NCBI GenBank assembly: GCA_009829735.1
Contig: CM020620.1
Span: 18,248,354-18,312,353, forward strand
Length of the DNA stretch: 64,000 nt
Direction: 5' to 3'
From: Pyropia yezoensis
Lineage: Eukaryota; Rhodophyta; Bangiophyceae; Bangiales; Bangiaceae
This document shows, in pieces, positions 30,135-39,590 of the stretch (positions are counted from its first letter, which is position 1; every line of letters begins with the position of its first letter). Position numbers and translations under genes: made by a program. Under the pieces are notes generated by a model. The model did no database searches and was not told the DNA's origin. It saw nothing but the letters and a program-made list of their open reading frames with translations.

Positions 30135-32582
30135 TCAGTGGGTAGACCCACTGCCCGAGGGAGGCCACTCACGCGTAAGCGCGTATACCTCCGTGCTCCA
30201 CCGGTCGGCAATGTCACGACGGTCGACCACCCGAGTTACCTCGGTGCATAGCTGGACGAGGGTGCTGCGGCCAGCCTCCACGTCCTCCAGAGCTTTCTGG
30301 AGGCGGTCCAGCACGCCACCGAGGCAACGCGCTGACCCAACCAGCGCAGCACCTGGGGGGATATCCCCCCAGCTAACAGAGAGACCCCCACGCATTGCGC
30401 GGGTAACAAGGGCGTCAACGCCTTCATACCAGAGACGGGGACCCCCGTCATGTAGGACAGGGGCGGGAGGTGACACTGGCGCAGCCAGAGGAGCCATAGG
30501 AGCCGACACGGCTACCACCGGAGCCGGTGGCACCTGATACGAGGCCCGGTAGGACCCTACCGAAGGGGCTCCACCGTAACCACGGCGGTACTCCGCCCGA
30601 CGACGGGACACCTCACGCTCCCCACCCACAGAGCCCCACTCTCGGGGACGACGGCCAACCGCCGCCGGCATCGGGTTACCGAACCACGGAGCAAGGACCT
30701 GAAGAGGGTCATGGATAACCATGGGAATACCCAGGTCAGGAACGGCCTCGGTGGACGCCCACCCATGGCAACTAGGCTCACCCGGCTGAGTACGCCGGAC
30801 ACGCAACGAATGACGAGGCAAGGGGGAAGCCCCAGCCTGCGGGTCCCGGTACGGGGGAAGGGCCAACACCCCAGCCCAGTTCACGGCATCGTGAACAGCC
30901 AGCAGGGCTTCGAACTCCCGGGCCAACCCGGTCTTGGCAGCTATCAGATCCACGCCCAACTGCGCGATGTGCCGACGGACACCCGTCGGAAGATGAAACA
31001 GACGACCCTGCCGGCGGACGGACAGCAAGAAGGATGAAGCCTGCCCGAGGGTAACCTCAAGGGTGAAGGTACCCTGCAACGGGTGGACCGGCCGGGAGGC
31101 CAACACACTCCCGAAGTATCGGAGGCAGGAGCCGGTGTCAAACCGGAAAGCAGGGGCGGGTTCCCACCCCTCCTGCCATAGCGGCGGGCGCACGGGAGTA
31201 TATACCGGAGCACGACCGTTGCCGGTCTGCAACGCACACGTTATATCCGTGCGGAACGCATCCGCCATGACACCATGGTTACGTCGCCAACTCGACGCCG
31301 ACTTCAACGCCGCCATGGGCGGGTAGGGAGCCGTCAACGACAGATACGGGGGTACCCCCGGGTAGTAGTCAAAGTCGGGATACCGACCGGTACGGCTCAC
31401 CGTCTCCCCAAACGCAACCGGCTCCGCCGCCGCCGCAATCCCCCGAGCACTAGCCGGGTAGTCAATCTCCCGCGGCAACGCGGGGGCAATCAAGTCGCAG
31501 ACCCCGAAGTTGGGGTCGAGGTAGACCTCACCCCGTCCCAACCGGGTGCGCCAGAGCTGCGCATGCCGGTCGTCCGGCTGACTCAGGATCCAATGGTGTT
31601 CCACCCGGACCGCGTTCGGCTGGTTGACCAGCCGCACCAACTCCCGCTCCCAGCACGGGTCCACCTTGACGCGCCGGGAGGATTCTCCACGGGGATGCAC
31701 CAGGTGGAAGTCCACCCGCATACGCCCATCGGACTCCATCGACTCTTGCACCGTGAGGCCTCGAACCCGAGCCACCAAGTCGGACACCGACATGGCGGGT
31801 TGACCCGCCGCCACGGCGACGCCGCCACCCAACGGGGCAACCCGGGCAGGACCAGGAAGAATCGGGGGCGCCGGGGGACGCACCACCGGCAGAGGGGCCG
31901 ACGTCGGAGATGGACGAGGCCGAGGAGGAAGAAGAAGGGCGGGCGCCCGCCCGGAGTAACTCCCGGTGTCAACCGCCATGGGAGAAGGAGCGTCTTGACC
32001 GCTCGACGCCCGCGGCACCGCAGGTACGGCACCGGCGCCGGCACCACCCGTCGGCGTAGCCCCCGCCTCGGAAGTGGAAGGCACTGGGACAGCCTCCGGA
32101 GCCGGAGCCCCGGCTGTGCGGACACCCGCACCGTCTTGACCCACCGCACCGGGTGTCGCACCGCCACCACCACCCGCGTCAACGTCGGGACCACCTCGAG
32201 GAGTCACCGCCCGGACACCCGGACCACCTTGACCAGCCGGAGTCGGCTGCGGGTCGCCACCTCCGCCGCAGGGCGGACCATCTTGGGGTAGCTGCGGTGA
32301 GCCGGCACCGGCACCAGGCCCCATCCGGGCAGCCGGCAGAGAGGGGGTAGAAGCCGCCACGCGCGGTTGACCGCCGGGTTGACCTCCGGCCGACGGCACC
32401 GTCGTGCCGCTGCACACGGACGACAGTCCTCCGGCCGACAGACGGACGGACACCGCAGGCCCGTCGTCGTCAGACGAGCTCACCCCGTAACGCGCGGCGT
32501 CGGGACCGACAGGCGCGTCGTCCTCCATCTCCTCCCCGATCAGGAGGTCTTCCTCCTCTTCAAGCACCTGGGGATAGGACAT
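30135..32582 (-). CDS. C antisense ORF, 815-aa protein of unknown function
   Basis: The ORF lies between pol and the 3' LTR on the strand opposite gag and pol. The first ATG is at 32582; the open frame extends upstream to 32864 without another ATG. An acidic start (EEEEDLL) leads into a long Pro/Gly/Ala-rich segment (about 40-240), then a folded-looking central region and a C-terminal segment that may form a coiled coil. The central region has the pattern YFGSV, then GRLFHLP about 35 residues on, matching HFGSV and GMLWHLP at the same spacing in the B antisense protein. No zinc knuckle, protease, envelope-like signal peptide or membrane segment is visible. Promoter unknown. Confidence 0.8.
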   Translation of the reverse strand: MSYPQVLEEEEDLLIGEEMEDDAPVGPDAARYGVSSSDDDGPAVSVRLSAGGLSSVCSGTTVPSAGGQPGGQPRVAASTPSLPAARMGPGAGAGSPQLPQDGPPCGGGGDPQPTPAGQGGPGVRAVTPRGGPDVDAGGGGGATPGAVGQDGAGVRTAGAPAPEAVPVPSTSEAGATPTGGAGAGAVPAVPRASSGQDAPSPMAVDTGSYSGRAPALLLPPRPRPSPTSAPLPVVRPPAPPILPGPARVAPLGGGVAVAAGQPAMSVSDLVARVRGLTVQESMESDGRMRVDFHLVHPRGESSRRVKVDPCWERELVRLVNQPNAVRVEHHWILSQPDDRHAQLWRTRLGRGEVYLDPNFGVCDLIAPALPREIDYPASARGIAAAAEPVAFGETVSRTGRYPDFDYYPGVPPYLSLTAPYPPMAALKSASSWRRNHGVMADAFRTDITCALQTGNGRAPVYTPVRPPLWQEGWEPAPAFRFDTGSCLRYFGSVLASRPVHPLQGTFTLEVTLGQASSFLLSVRRQGRLFHLPTGVRRHIAQLGVDLIAAKTGLAREFEALLAVHDAVNWAGVLALPPYRDPQAGASPLPRHSLRVRRTQPGEPSCHGWASTEAVPDLGIPMVIHDPLQVLAPWFGNPMPAAVGRRPREWGSVGGEREVSRRRAEYRRGYGGAPSVGSYRASYQVPPAPVVAVSAPMAPLAAPVSPPAPVLHDGGPRLWYEGVDALVTRAMRGGLSVSWGDIPPGAALVGSARCLGGVLDRLQKALEDVEAGRSTLVQLCTEVTRVVDRRDIADRWSTEVYALTREWPPSGSGSTH

Positions 32583-33169
32583 GATAACGGGTGCGGAGTC
32601 CCCCGCGCCCACAAGCCGTCGACGGCTACAACCCGGTACGGCGGGATAACCGGGACGAGCCAGGGAAGCGCGGACACCCGCGCTTATGACCACAAACGGC
32701 CACGAGAAGCGCCGCAGGCACGCGGGTCGACCCGCGCCCCACGGGGCTACGACCGCGCTCCACCCAGGCACCTGGGCGGGACGAGGCCACACCCACACAC
32801 GGGGTAAGTAAGGGGGGTCACCCCCAACCGCCCCCACGCAACGCGGGCAGCCCCCGCCCCCCACTCAATCGTCCACACGAGAGGGGCCCCCCTACCACCA
32901 GGCACCTGGTGGCGGATCCGCTTGCACCACCCCTCGGAAAGGGGGGGCGTGAACAGCAACCCGCATCGGGAATTTAACGGTCCGGAAAACGGATCGTGTG
33001 TGTGTACCACGCAAAGGGGGGCACCCCCCTGAGACAACCTCGAAAAGGGGTGTCTGTCGCGACGGGGCGCAAAGCCCCACCCGACGGGTAAACGGTCACG
33101 CGACCCACTTACATTCGGTACCCCGAATGCAACTCGACCCGAGGACGGGCCGAATCTAAGGGGGGGATA

Positions 33170-33532
33170 TGTAGCAATATGGTTGTCCGTATTGTGACCC
33201 TAATATTAGGGGGGCTACTTCTAACCCTTAACTTTCAATTTGATAGTTCGTACTGGTCACGGTATCTATAAGTTACGTATGACCAGAGGGACTTGCATCT
33301 TGGGGTGGAGGGTAGTTAGTAGTGTCTCCGAGGGTTTATAACGAGGGGGCCGGTGGCGAATCCACCGCCGGCCAAGGTAGAACAACAAACCCCTCCCATT
33401 TGGGCTCCCATCTTGGTCCCGTGGCTTGCGCTCCAAGGACAGCAACCTTGGCCTCCCGGTGACGTTGGTGCCGATCCCCCTTGGTGAGTGTTCCCTGAGA
33501 GTGGACGCGCGACGGATCCCTATTGTGCTACA
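33170..33532 (+). repeat. C 3' LTR (363 bp)
   Basis: It is preceded by the purine tract AAGGGGGGGATA and followed by the TGAAG duplication (33533-33537). I see no difference from the 5' LTR. Confidence 0.95.
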
Positions 33533-33537
33533 TGAAG

Positions 33538-33686
33538 ACACTGACCGCCTCATGTTGAGGGTGCGTTGGTTTGGCTACAAAGCCAAGGATGATACGTGGG
33601 AGTATGTGGAGGACCTTCCCGCTGAGAAGGTCCGGGCGTACTGTGCCCGGAATGAGATAGACCCTAACAGCCCTCCCTCAACGTGA
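33538..33686 (+). pseudogene. pol: B3 Pol, C-terminal chromodomain codons
   Basis: These codons continue the chromodomain exactly where the frame was lost at 22682, once element C and one TGAAG are discounted. They encode the stretch from DTDRLML to NSPPST. The stop lies in the same hairpin as in B1. Confidence 0.9.
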
Positions 33687-33797
33687 GGGAAGGCCGAGTA
33701 ACAGTGCCAAGAGAGTGCTTCAAGTCGAAGTGGTACGCAGAGTGGCTTTTAACTACAGCCCTAACCCTCACACTCTCACAACAAAGGCAGCTGCCAA

Positions 33798-35741
33798 CTA
33801 GGCACGCATGCTAGACTCTCCCACTCCACGGCCCTCGCCCTCACGTGGAGGCGAGCGGCGAGACCCACGCCGATAACGGTCTCCACTTGTTGAAGGGGGC
33901 GGCGGCTCCAAGTCGGAACCGTCGCGTCCCTCACGGTCGCGCAAGTGGCGCAGACCGTGGCCACTCTTCTGCCTGGTCTTGCGCGCAAGTTTGCGACGCA
34001 GACGCTGGACAGACTCCGTCTCCGACGGGGTAGAGGACTCCGAAACGGAATAAGACAACTCGTCTTCCGATACGGAAGGAGAGCGCCGCGAGTGTCGGCG
34101 ACGACGGCGAGGAGGCGAGTATGCCCGGCTCGCGCGACCTTTGCCACGCCCAAGTTGGGCTGGCTGGGGCATAATAGCCCCTATGCGAGCCAACTCGGCT
34201 GTCATAAACTCCGCCACCGACTCGCAACTCGCGGTCGCCACTGCAGTACGAACGCGCTCCTCAAGTTGAGGAGTCTCGGAACTCTGTAGGGTTGCGGTCG
34301 ACGCGGCCAACCAGGAAATGGTGCGCACCAACGTGGTGATCATCATCTCTGAGGTTAGAGGCGTGGGCGGCAACACCAACTTGGGGTATACCGTCAGGAG
34401 GGTGGCCCCCAAGTTGGGGGACACCGGGGTGGAAGACTCCACGGCCACGCTGATCGGGATGTTCCCGTGAGGTTGGAAAGGAACAGGAGGAAGCGGAGGG
34501 GCCCGCCGAGGTGGCGGTACCCGGGTGTAACTACGACCCCGACTTGGGGCCCCCGCAGTGGGTTGAGTCATATGGTTATCATAGGACGGCACGGCCATAA
34601 CTATGGGCTTGTCCGGGGGTGGCGCAGTGTGGCGATCCACCCCCGGGGCACACGGGTAGTCCCCGATGACCAACCCCTCTCGTAGGACCACACGGCCGTC
34701 GTGAAGTTCACGAGCGACCCACACGAACTGGCGAAGTGCGCCATCGTCCTTGGGCCCACGAGTGGGGCGGCGCAACTTGTGCTCAATGCTCTCCCACTCG
34801 ATAAACTTATGGAGCCGGAGCATCTCCTCAAGTAGAGTGAGTTGTCCTGATGAGCACCCCTCAGCAACTAGCTGAGGGGTGAGCTGTTCCAAACCTTGGA
34901 GGAGCCGGAGGGGGAGATGCCAGAGCATCCCCCGCCGCTGAACACAGGACACCCAGGTCGACATGACCTCGAGGAGCCACTGGGTGGCCAACATGGCCCA
35001 CACCAGGTGATCAGGGGCAGCCGTCAACATGACGGAGCCGAAGTGGTCAAGCAACCGTGGCAACAACGCCGGGAACCCGTAGGGGACCTCAACTTGAGGC
35101 CACCACTCGGGCTTCTTCGGATAGTACTGCTCCTTACTGGCAGCAGACTGTTGAGGAAACTCAAGTTGAGCCGAGGTCACCAAGTAGGGACCTCGCCGGA
35201 AGTCTTTCTCCATCCGCACATCAAAGCGATGAGTGTGCGGATCGGCCTCGTGGAGGTACGGTGGGCGAGTTGCCACAGCGTCCCACGTGAAGGTCGGCAA
35301 GTCGCCGGGACCCGGGATAGTTCCCCCGCGGTCCACCATGGCCTTGGCACGCTGAACGTCCTCAACCTCCTCATCGTCCAGGAAGGCAAACTGGTCCGTC
35401 CTGAAGCCGGCAGGGAACCCGACCCTACGGGGATACTTCTCCCGTAGGCGGTCCCATACCCGGCCCATCGCTGCGCCAAGTCGGCCACAGCGAAGAACAG
35501 TCAGCCCCTCCTCATAGAGAGGCCAAGCGGGGTAAAACCACCGCCCCAAGGCCTCACGCGGGACAACTTGTCCCGCCTCCGGGGGAGACCCCGCCGTCAA
35601 CCCAAAGCCGGGTGACGCGGGAGTCCCGTCCCCCGGAGCGATCGCGGAGCCCCCGCCGGAAGTCCCGGCGGGTGCTGCCCCGTAGGAGGTGTCCTCCATG
35701 CGCTCGTCAAGAGAGTCCGTCTCCACTCCCGGAGTCGCCAT
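33798..35741 (-). CDS. B3 antisense ORF, intact 647-aa protein of unknown function
   Basis: The ATG at 35741 has a good context (GAGAGTCATGGCG); the frame is open further upstream to 35912 without another ATG. It converges on pol, with the two stops 111 bp apart. Residues 1-60 look disordered. A central globular region rich in Trp and Leu follows (roughly 70-400, with HFGSV and GMLWHLP motifs), then a Pro-rich linker. The last 130 residues are Arg/Ser-rich (SPPRRRRRHSRRS), which suggests nuclear localisation or RNA binding. The ORF is also intact in the B copy at 52202-54145 and has a diverged counterpart in C, so it appears to be under selection. Function unknown. Confidence 0.85.
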   Translation of the reverse strand: MATPGVETDSLDERMEDTSYGAAPAGTSGGGSAIAPGDGTPASPGFGLTAGSPPEAGQVVPREALGRWFYPAWPLYEEGLTVLRCGRLGAAMGRVWDRLREKYPRRVGFPAGFRTDQFAFLDDEEVEDVQRAKAMVDRGGTIPGPGDLPTFTWDAVATRPPYLHEADPHTHRFDVRMEKDFRRGPYLVTSAQLEFPQQSAASKEQYYPKKPEWWPQVEVPYGFPALLPRLLDHFGSVMLTAAPDHLVWAMLATQWLLEVMSTWVSCVQRRGMLWHLPLRLLQGLEQLTPQLVAEGCSSGQLTLLEEMLRLHKFIEWESIEHKLRRPTRGPKDDGALRQFVWVARELHDGRVVLREGLVIGDYPCAPGVDRHTAPPPDKPIVMAVPSYDNHMTQPTAGAPSRGRSYTRVPPPRRAPPLPPVPFQPHGNIPISVAVESSTPVSPNLGATLLTVYPKLVLPPTPLTSEMMITTLVRTISWLAASTATLQSSETPQLEERVRTAVATASCESVAEFMTAELARIGAIMPQPAQLGRGKGRASRAYSPPRRRRRHSRRSPSVSEDELSYSVSESSTPSETESVQRLRRKLARKTRQKSGHGLRHLRDREGRDGSDLEPPPPSTSGDRYRRGSRRSPPREGEGRGVGESSMRA

Positions 35742-36079
35742 GACTCTCCCCAAGTTGGGGAGAGACGCTCTGGCTATCGCAGCACGAGACCCGCCTCGAG
35801 TTGAGGGGGACTCGGATCGTGGGTATACGGGTGGCCTCCCCAGCGTGGGGCGGCCCAGTGGAAGGTGAAGGGGAGGTGGTGGTGATGGTGAAGTGTGAAC
35901 TGAGGAGAGCAAGCTGCCGAGTGGGCAAGCTTGAGGAGAGGGGCGTTCAACGTGACCGCCTCCACATCCGTGTTACGTACTCGATGGGGGACAGCAAGTC
36001 GCGCCCCCAACGCCGAGACGTGCGTTTACGCACCCCCTCACAGGGCCGACCGGGTCGGTCGGAACTGAGGAGAGGGGAG

Positions 36080-36548
36080 TGTGGCAGTATTGACCCCCAG
36101 GTAGGGGGGCAACACGTGCCATGCAAGGGGCGGCAGGCCACTAGCCTGATCCGTTCCTCCCCCTGCATTTGGGTCCATATTCCCTAAGTTTGGGATAGTT
36201 AGCTTAGTAGTAAATCCAACTTGGATTTGAGGGTTTTCTGCATTTATCGTCTTGAATTTTCGTGTGGCCCGGTGGGCAGGTGCTGGGGTGGGAGATTCTG
36301 AGTGGCGAGATTCTGAGTGGACCCTGGGGGGATAAGGGGAGGGACAGCGGGGCTTGGCCCTGCGTCCCCGTCCCGACCAAGAAACTGTTGGACCACACAC
36401 CATCCTCTTGTTTGTCCGTGGGGGGTTTGCCCCACAACAGGGACAGAGTGTGTGCGACTTGCACTTCTTCCGGTTCCCCCGACACGGGAGGCAGCCCTAG
36501 CACACCGCCCCAACTTGGGTGCCGTGTGTGCTTGTGGTTTTTGCCACA
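36080..36548 (+). repeat. B3 3' LTR (469 bp)
   Basis: It is preceded by the purine tract GAGGAGAGGGGAG (36067-36079) and followed by CAGTC at 36549-36553 and then element A. Between the antisense ORF start and this LTR are two small palindromes, GTGCGTTTACGCAC and CCGACCGGGTCGG. Confidence 0.95.
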
Positions 36549-36553
36549 CAGTC

Positions 36554-37083
36554 TGCAAAAAGCTCAGGAGACTGCCATGACCGCTATCAAGAAGGCCAAT
36601 GAGACGCGCTCGGCGTACGCTATCCGTCGACGCCGACCATGTACGATCGCTGTCGACGACCTCGTGCTCCTGAGCACCAAGAACCTTATGCCGGACGCCT
36701 TCCAGGGCGCTCGCAAGTTGATGCCCAAGTTTTCGGGACCATACCGAGTCACTGAAAACATCAATGATGTTACGTTCCGTCTGGATCTGCCTCAAGCAGT
36801 CCTTGATCGAAAGGTGCACAACGCCTTTCACGCCAGTCTACTCAAGCCGTACAACGCTGATCCGTATGGTCGACTTCCTCCCGCTCCAGCTCCGGTAGCA
36901 TTTCCGGACGGATCGGTTGAGTACGAAGTGGACTCCATTATTCGGTCACGAAAACGCCGTGGACGACTGCAGTACCTGGTCAAGTGGAAGGGCTGCGATG
37001 TCAGTGAGAACACCTGGCTAACCACGCAAGACCTCGACAACGCACCTGGGGTTCTCGAAGCCTTCCTTCGACGCACGTCCTAA
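36554..37083 (+). pseudogene. pol: Element A pol, 3' part with chromodomain
   Basis: It completes the frame broken at 2455: codon 2455+36554-36555 encodes the expected Leu. The segment holds the end of integrase (the GPYRV and FHASLLKPY motifs typical of Ty3/gypsy) and a clear chromodomain (EYEVDSIIRSRKR, LVKWKG, NTWL) before the stop at 37081. The stop TAA is also the start of the purine tract that precedes the LTR. Confidence 0.92.
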
Positions 37084-37093
37084 GGGGGGGAGG

Positions 37094-37160
37094 TGTAAGG
37101 ATTTCCCCCCTAATCCCATGCCTAATACTTAAGGGATAATATCTGGGACCTCTCCTTACA
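37094..37160 (+). repeat. Probable 3' LTR of element A, only 67 bp
   Basis: It follows a perfect purine tract (AAGGGGGGGAGG) and has an 8-bp terminal inverted repeat, TGTAAGGA to TCCTTACA, of the same style as the B and C LTRs. At 67 bp it would be exceptionally short. The 5' LTR is outside the window, so the right boundary cannot be confirmed, and a longer LTR reaching the TATA-like box at 37692 is the alternative. Confidence 0.45.
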
Positions 37161-38289
37161 GATCCTGCCGAATCAACTCCTGGCAACATGGATCAACTCC
37201 TTGTATTGTGGGGCATGACGCGGTGTACCTTCCAGACGCAAGATGAGTCAGCCGCTGTCTCACGGTGTCTGCCGGCCGCACGACAGCAGCCATCGACAGC
37301 CCATCATGGCCTGTCGAAAGGCGCCACCGTCAGCACCCATGACGAGCCACATCTGCCACAGCTGGCGAGTCCGTTAAAATGTCCTCGCTGCAGCATTGCA
37401 GCGATGTGACTGGCTAGCCGGCTGGCCGATTCGGCCGACTCGATCGAATCGTGGTTACACGCCTCTCGGACCATCGGGCCGACTGGCGTCTGGAGCCGGC
37501 TGGGGCGGCGCCCTAGGCGCCGCACGCCGGACCCCTTCGTTTGGGGCAAACTGGGGCTGCACTCCTTTAGTGCGCACGCCCGCCCATGCTTTGTTCTGAG
37601 AGCCATGCTTTGTTTTTGGGCCGTTTTGTGCCTACCGGTGGAGCGACGGGGAAACGCATGCTTTGGGGTACCTCGGGTGCCCCGACGCGAGTATATAGTG
37701 CGTGAGTGTCGGCGCCACCGGGGGAGACCGGAAGGGCAACCACAGACACAGACCAAAGACGACCTTCACCCTTTGAACCCTCTCGATCACCACCGACGTC
37801 GCGCCGTCCTCTTCCCCAGACCCACCACCGTCACCACCTCCATCCTCTTCCCCGCGCCCTGTCGCTCTATTGGCTGGCACGGGTCGCTGACACCATCACG
37901 AGTACGTTGTGGGCTGCCCAAGTGTGGGTGGTTCCTCACACATTCGCTCCGACAGATATGGTCGGTCCTGACCAACGTGGGCGTCGCCGGGACCGTGAGC
38001 GTTCCGACCTCAGGGTTAGAATGACGCGCGGAGTGGAGGATATGGGGCTGCTTCGCCCGGGTATGGGGCCTATGTTCTGAGGCAGACGGCTTGTGCATGC
38101 GTAAACCTAAGTCACCTGCGACACAAAGTAATAAAACCGAGAAGACAGAATAGCCTACATGAATGTCTCTGCCTCATCCTCCCGCCCAACACTATCACCC
38201 ACACGCTCACCCTCGGATTCGGCACGCGACGATCCGGCACCACTTGCGTCCGTCCCCGGCGCCGCAGGTACAGACGGCGGGAACAGAAT
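37161..38289. other. Unassigned region with a TATA-like box and an AATAAA
   Basis: No recognisable protein is encoded. GTATATAG at about 37690 and AATAAA at about 38131 would bracket a short plus-strand transcript, but the open frames between them start at non-ATG codons and look like chance frames. The stretch 37400-37500 is rich in small palindromes. Confidence 0.4.
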
Positions 38290-39590
38290 TCACTCCAGCT
38301 TCTGCTTCACAGCGGAAATGAAGCGCGGGTCAGCGTCGGTCTCGCGCAGGTTTTTTAAAGTCTCAGAGAGCGTGGCCAGCTCACTAAAGCCAGCCTGCTT
38401 AGTGATAGCTTGGGTAAGGGCCGTTGAATTGGCGGCTTGCGAGGCCATCGCGCCCTGGTCGTCCATCTGCTTGCGCTTGCCGCGGTTCGTGACCATTACG
38501 CGTGTCGCTTGTTCGGGAGGCGTCCGGTCGTCCCCCTCCACGCCATCGCGACCAATATCTGGTGTGACGAGCGTCAAGACGACGTCGTTTCCTTGGAACA
38601 GGTGGAAGCAATAGTCCAGGAGCGTGTCTCCTTTTGAAAGGCGCCCCCACAGGGTGACGTCGTTTTGACATGAGCTAGAGAACTTCTTGAACGCAGGCCA
38701 GAAACACGCCCCCAGCTGAACAGTCATACAGAAGACAAGAAAACACGCCACAAGAAGCCAAACGCCAGCGGGCCACACGTGCGTGAGAGACGGTCACAGC
38801 AGATGACATATCAACGTGGGCCACGACAGATACATTGAGCTCCAAGCAGAAGGGAAAAGCGGTGACGTACATCGGACCATCTCGACCTGAGTGCCTCCTC
38901 GGTACGAATGTGGGGGTGCGTATTGGGGTCGATGGCCCCATCGGTACATCCAGCAGGCACATCAAAAGTCCAGGGGCAGTTAAACATCGGGGTCACAACA
39001 ACCACCCAGACAGACCCGCGAGAGGTCCGCGCATCCTGCTGCTGGCGGGACATCACACCTAGAGACGTCACGACGCCGGCAGCCACCTCAGGCGTGCACA
39101 AAACGTGTGCCAGGCGCGCCTTCTCATGTTTCGTACATGAGGGGGCCCGCGGTGTCGCCTCGCCTCCACGACCAGACGTCGGGTCGACCGCCCTTGAGCC
39201 ACCCCGAGCGGCCGGCGTTCGGGCCACATCCGAAAGCGCCGCGGTCGGCGTCATCAGTCGGTCGCCGGCGTCAGCCTCGGCCGACGATGCGTCTGGCCCG
39301 GTGACAGCCGTGGCCGCCGTCGTGGCCGGCGCGTCGACAGGAGCAGCCGACGATGCGGCCAGCGCAGGCCCGTCATCCGGCGGGGCTGACAGCGGCAGCG
39401 CGCAGCCTTGCGATGCGGGAGGCACCGCCGCCGCCACCGCACCGCCTGGGGCCGGACGGTCGGACGGGGCCCGCAGTGCCACGCCGTTAGCGCGGCAGCG
39501 CTCAACGAGAGCCGCCTTGAAACCGGCAGTCGATAAACCACGTTCGCTCAACAACATCCGCAGCGTGTCAACGGTAATACGTGATGCCAT
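38290..39590 (-). CDS. SAP-domain protein, two exons, 381 aa
   Basis: The ATG at 39590 has a strong context (ACCACAATGG). Residues 3-37 (ITVDTLRMLLSERGLSTAGF onward) fit a SAP DNA-binding motif. A low-complexity Ala/Pro/Ser region follows, then a helical region starting near TKHEKARLAHVL and continuing to RSRWSD. There the frame meets a strong donor (GAT|GTACGT). I propose an intron at 38716-38870 ending TTCAG, which joins RWSD to LGACFWPAFKKF and an open exon to the stop at 38290. The joined pattern (HVRT-like, RWSDL, LLDYCFHLF) recalls the Myb/trihelix-like proteins that often accompany SAP domains in transposon-related genes. It may be a host nuclear protein or a captured transposon gene. 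The intron is inferred, not proven. Confidence 0.6.

Larger units (their letters stand above)
22683..33532 (+). mobile_element. C: complete chromovirus with antisense ORF
   Basis: Two 363-bp LTRs that look identical by eye flank a primer-binding site, gag, pol, a tandem-repeat block and a long antisense ORF. TGAAG is duplicated at 22678-22682 and 33533-33537. The site is inside the chromodomain codons of B3 pol, so C inserted after B3. Matching LTRs and fully open frames make this the youngest and best-preserved element in the window. Confidence 0.95.
18756..36548 (+). mobile_element. B3, right part: gag tail to 3' LTR, containing element C
   Basis: It begins inside gag at the ACACC duplication and runs through pol, which is interrupted by element C at 22683-33532, then an intact antisense ORF, a purine tract and the 3' LTR at 36080-36548. 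The right flank is element A with CAGTC. The missing 5' part is most likely 54957-57400 on the opposite strand. Confidence 0.88.
1..37160 (+). mobile_element. Element A: Ty3/gypsy chromovirus, 5' part outside the window, split by nested B and C elements
   Basis: The window opens inside the pol gene of this element. Its reading frame stops at 2455, where a B-family LTR starts, and resumes in the same frame at 36554 after the other B LTR. The 5-bp sequence CAGTC is present on both sides (2451-2455 and 36549-36553), the target-site duplication expected of a Ty3/gypsy integrase. A purine tract (37082-37093) and a probable 3' LTR (37094-37160) close the element. The 5' LTR, gag and protease are not in the window. 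Confidence 0.85.

Noticed and set aside
30135-35741. Antisense ORFs as envelope genes
   Set aside because: No signal peptide, membrane segment or cleavage motif is visible, and the strand is opposite to the genomic RNA.
36262-36553. A plus-strand frame starting in the B3 LTR and continuing into the A chromodomain, as a fusion gene
   Set aside because: The LTR part is read-through; the A part continues the pol frame from 2455 exactly when B and one CAGTC are discounted.
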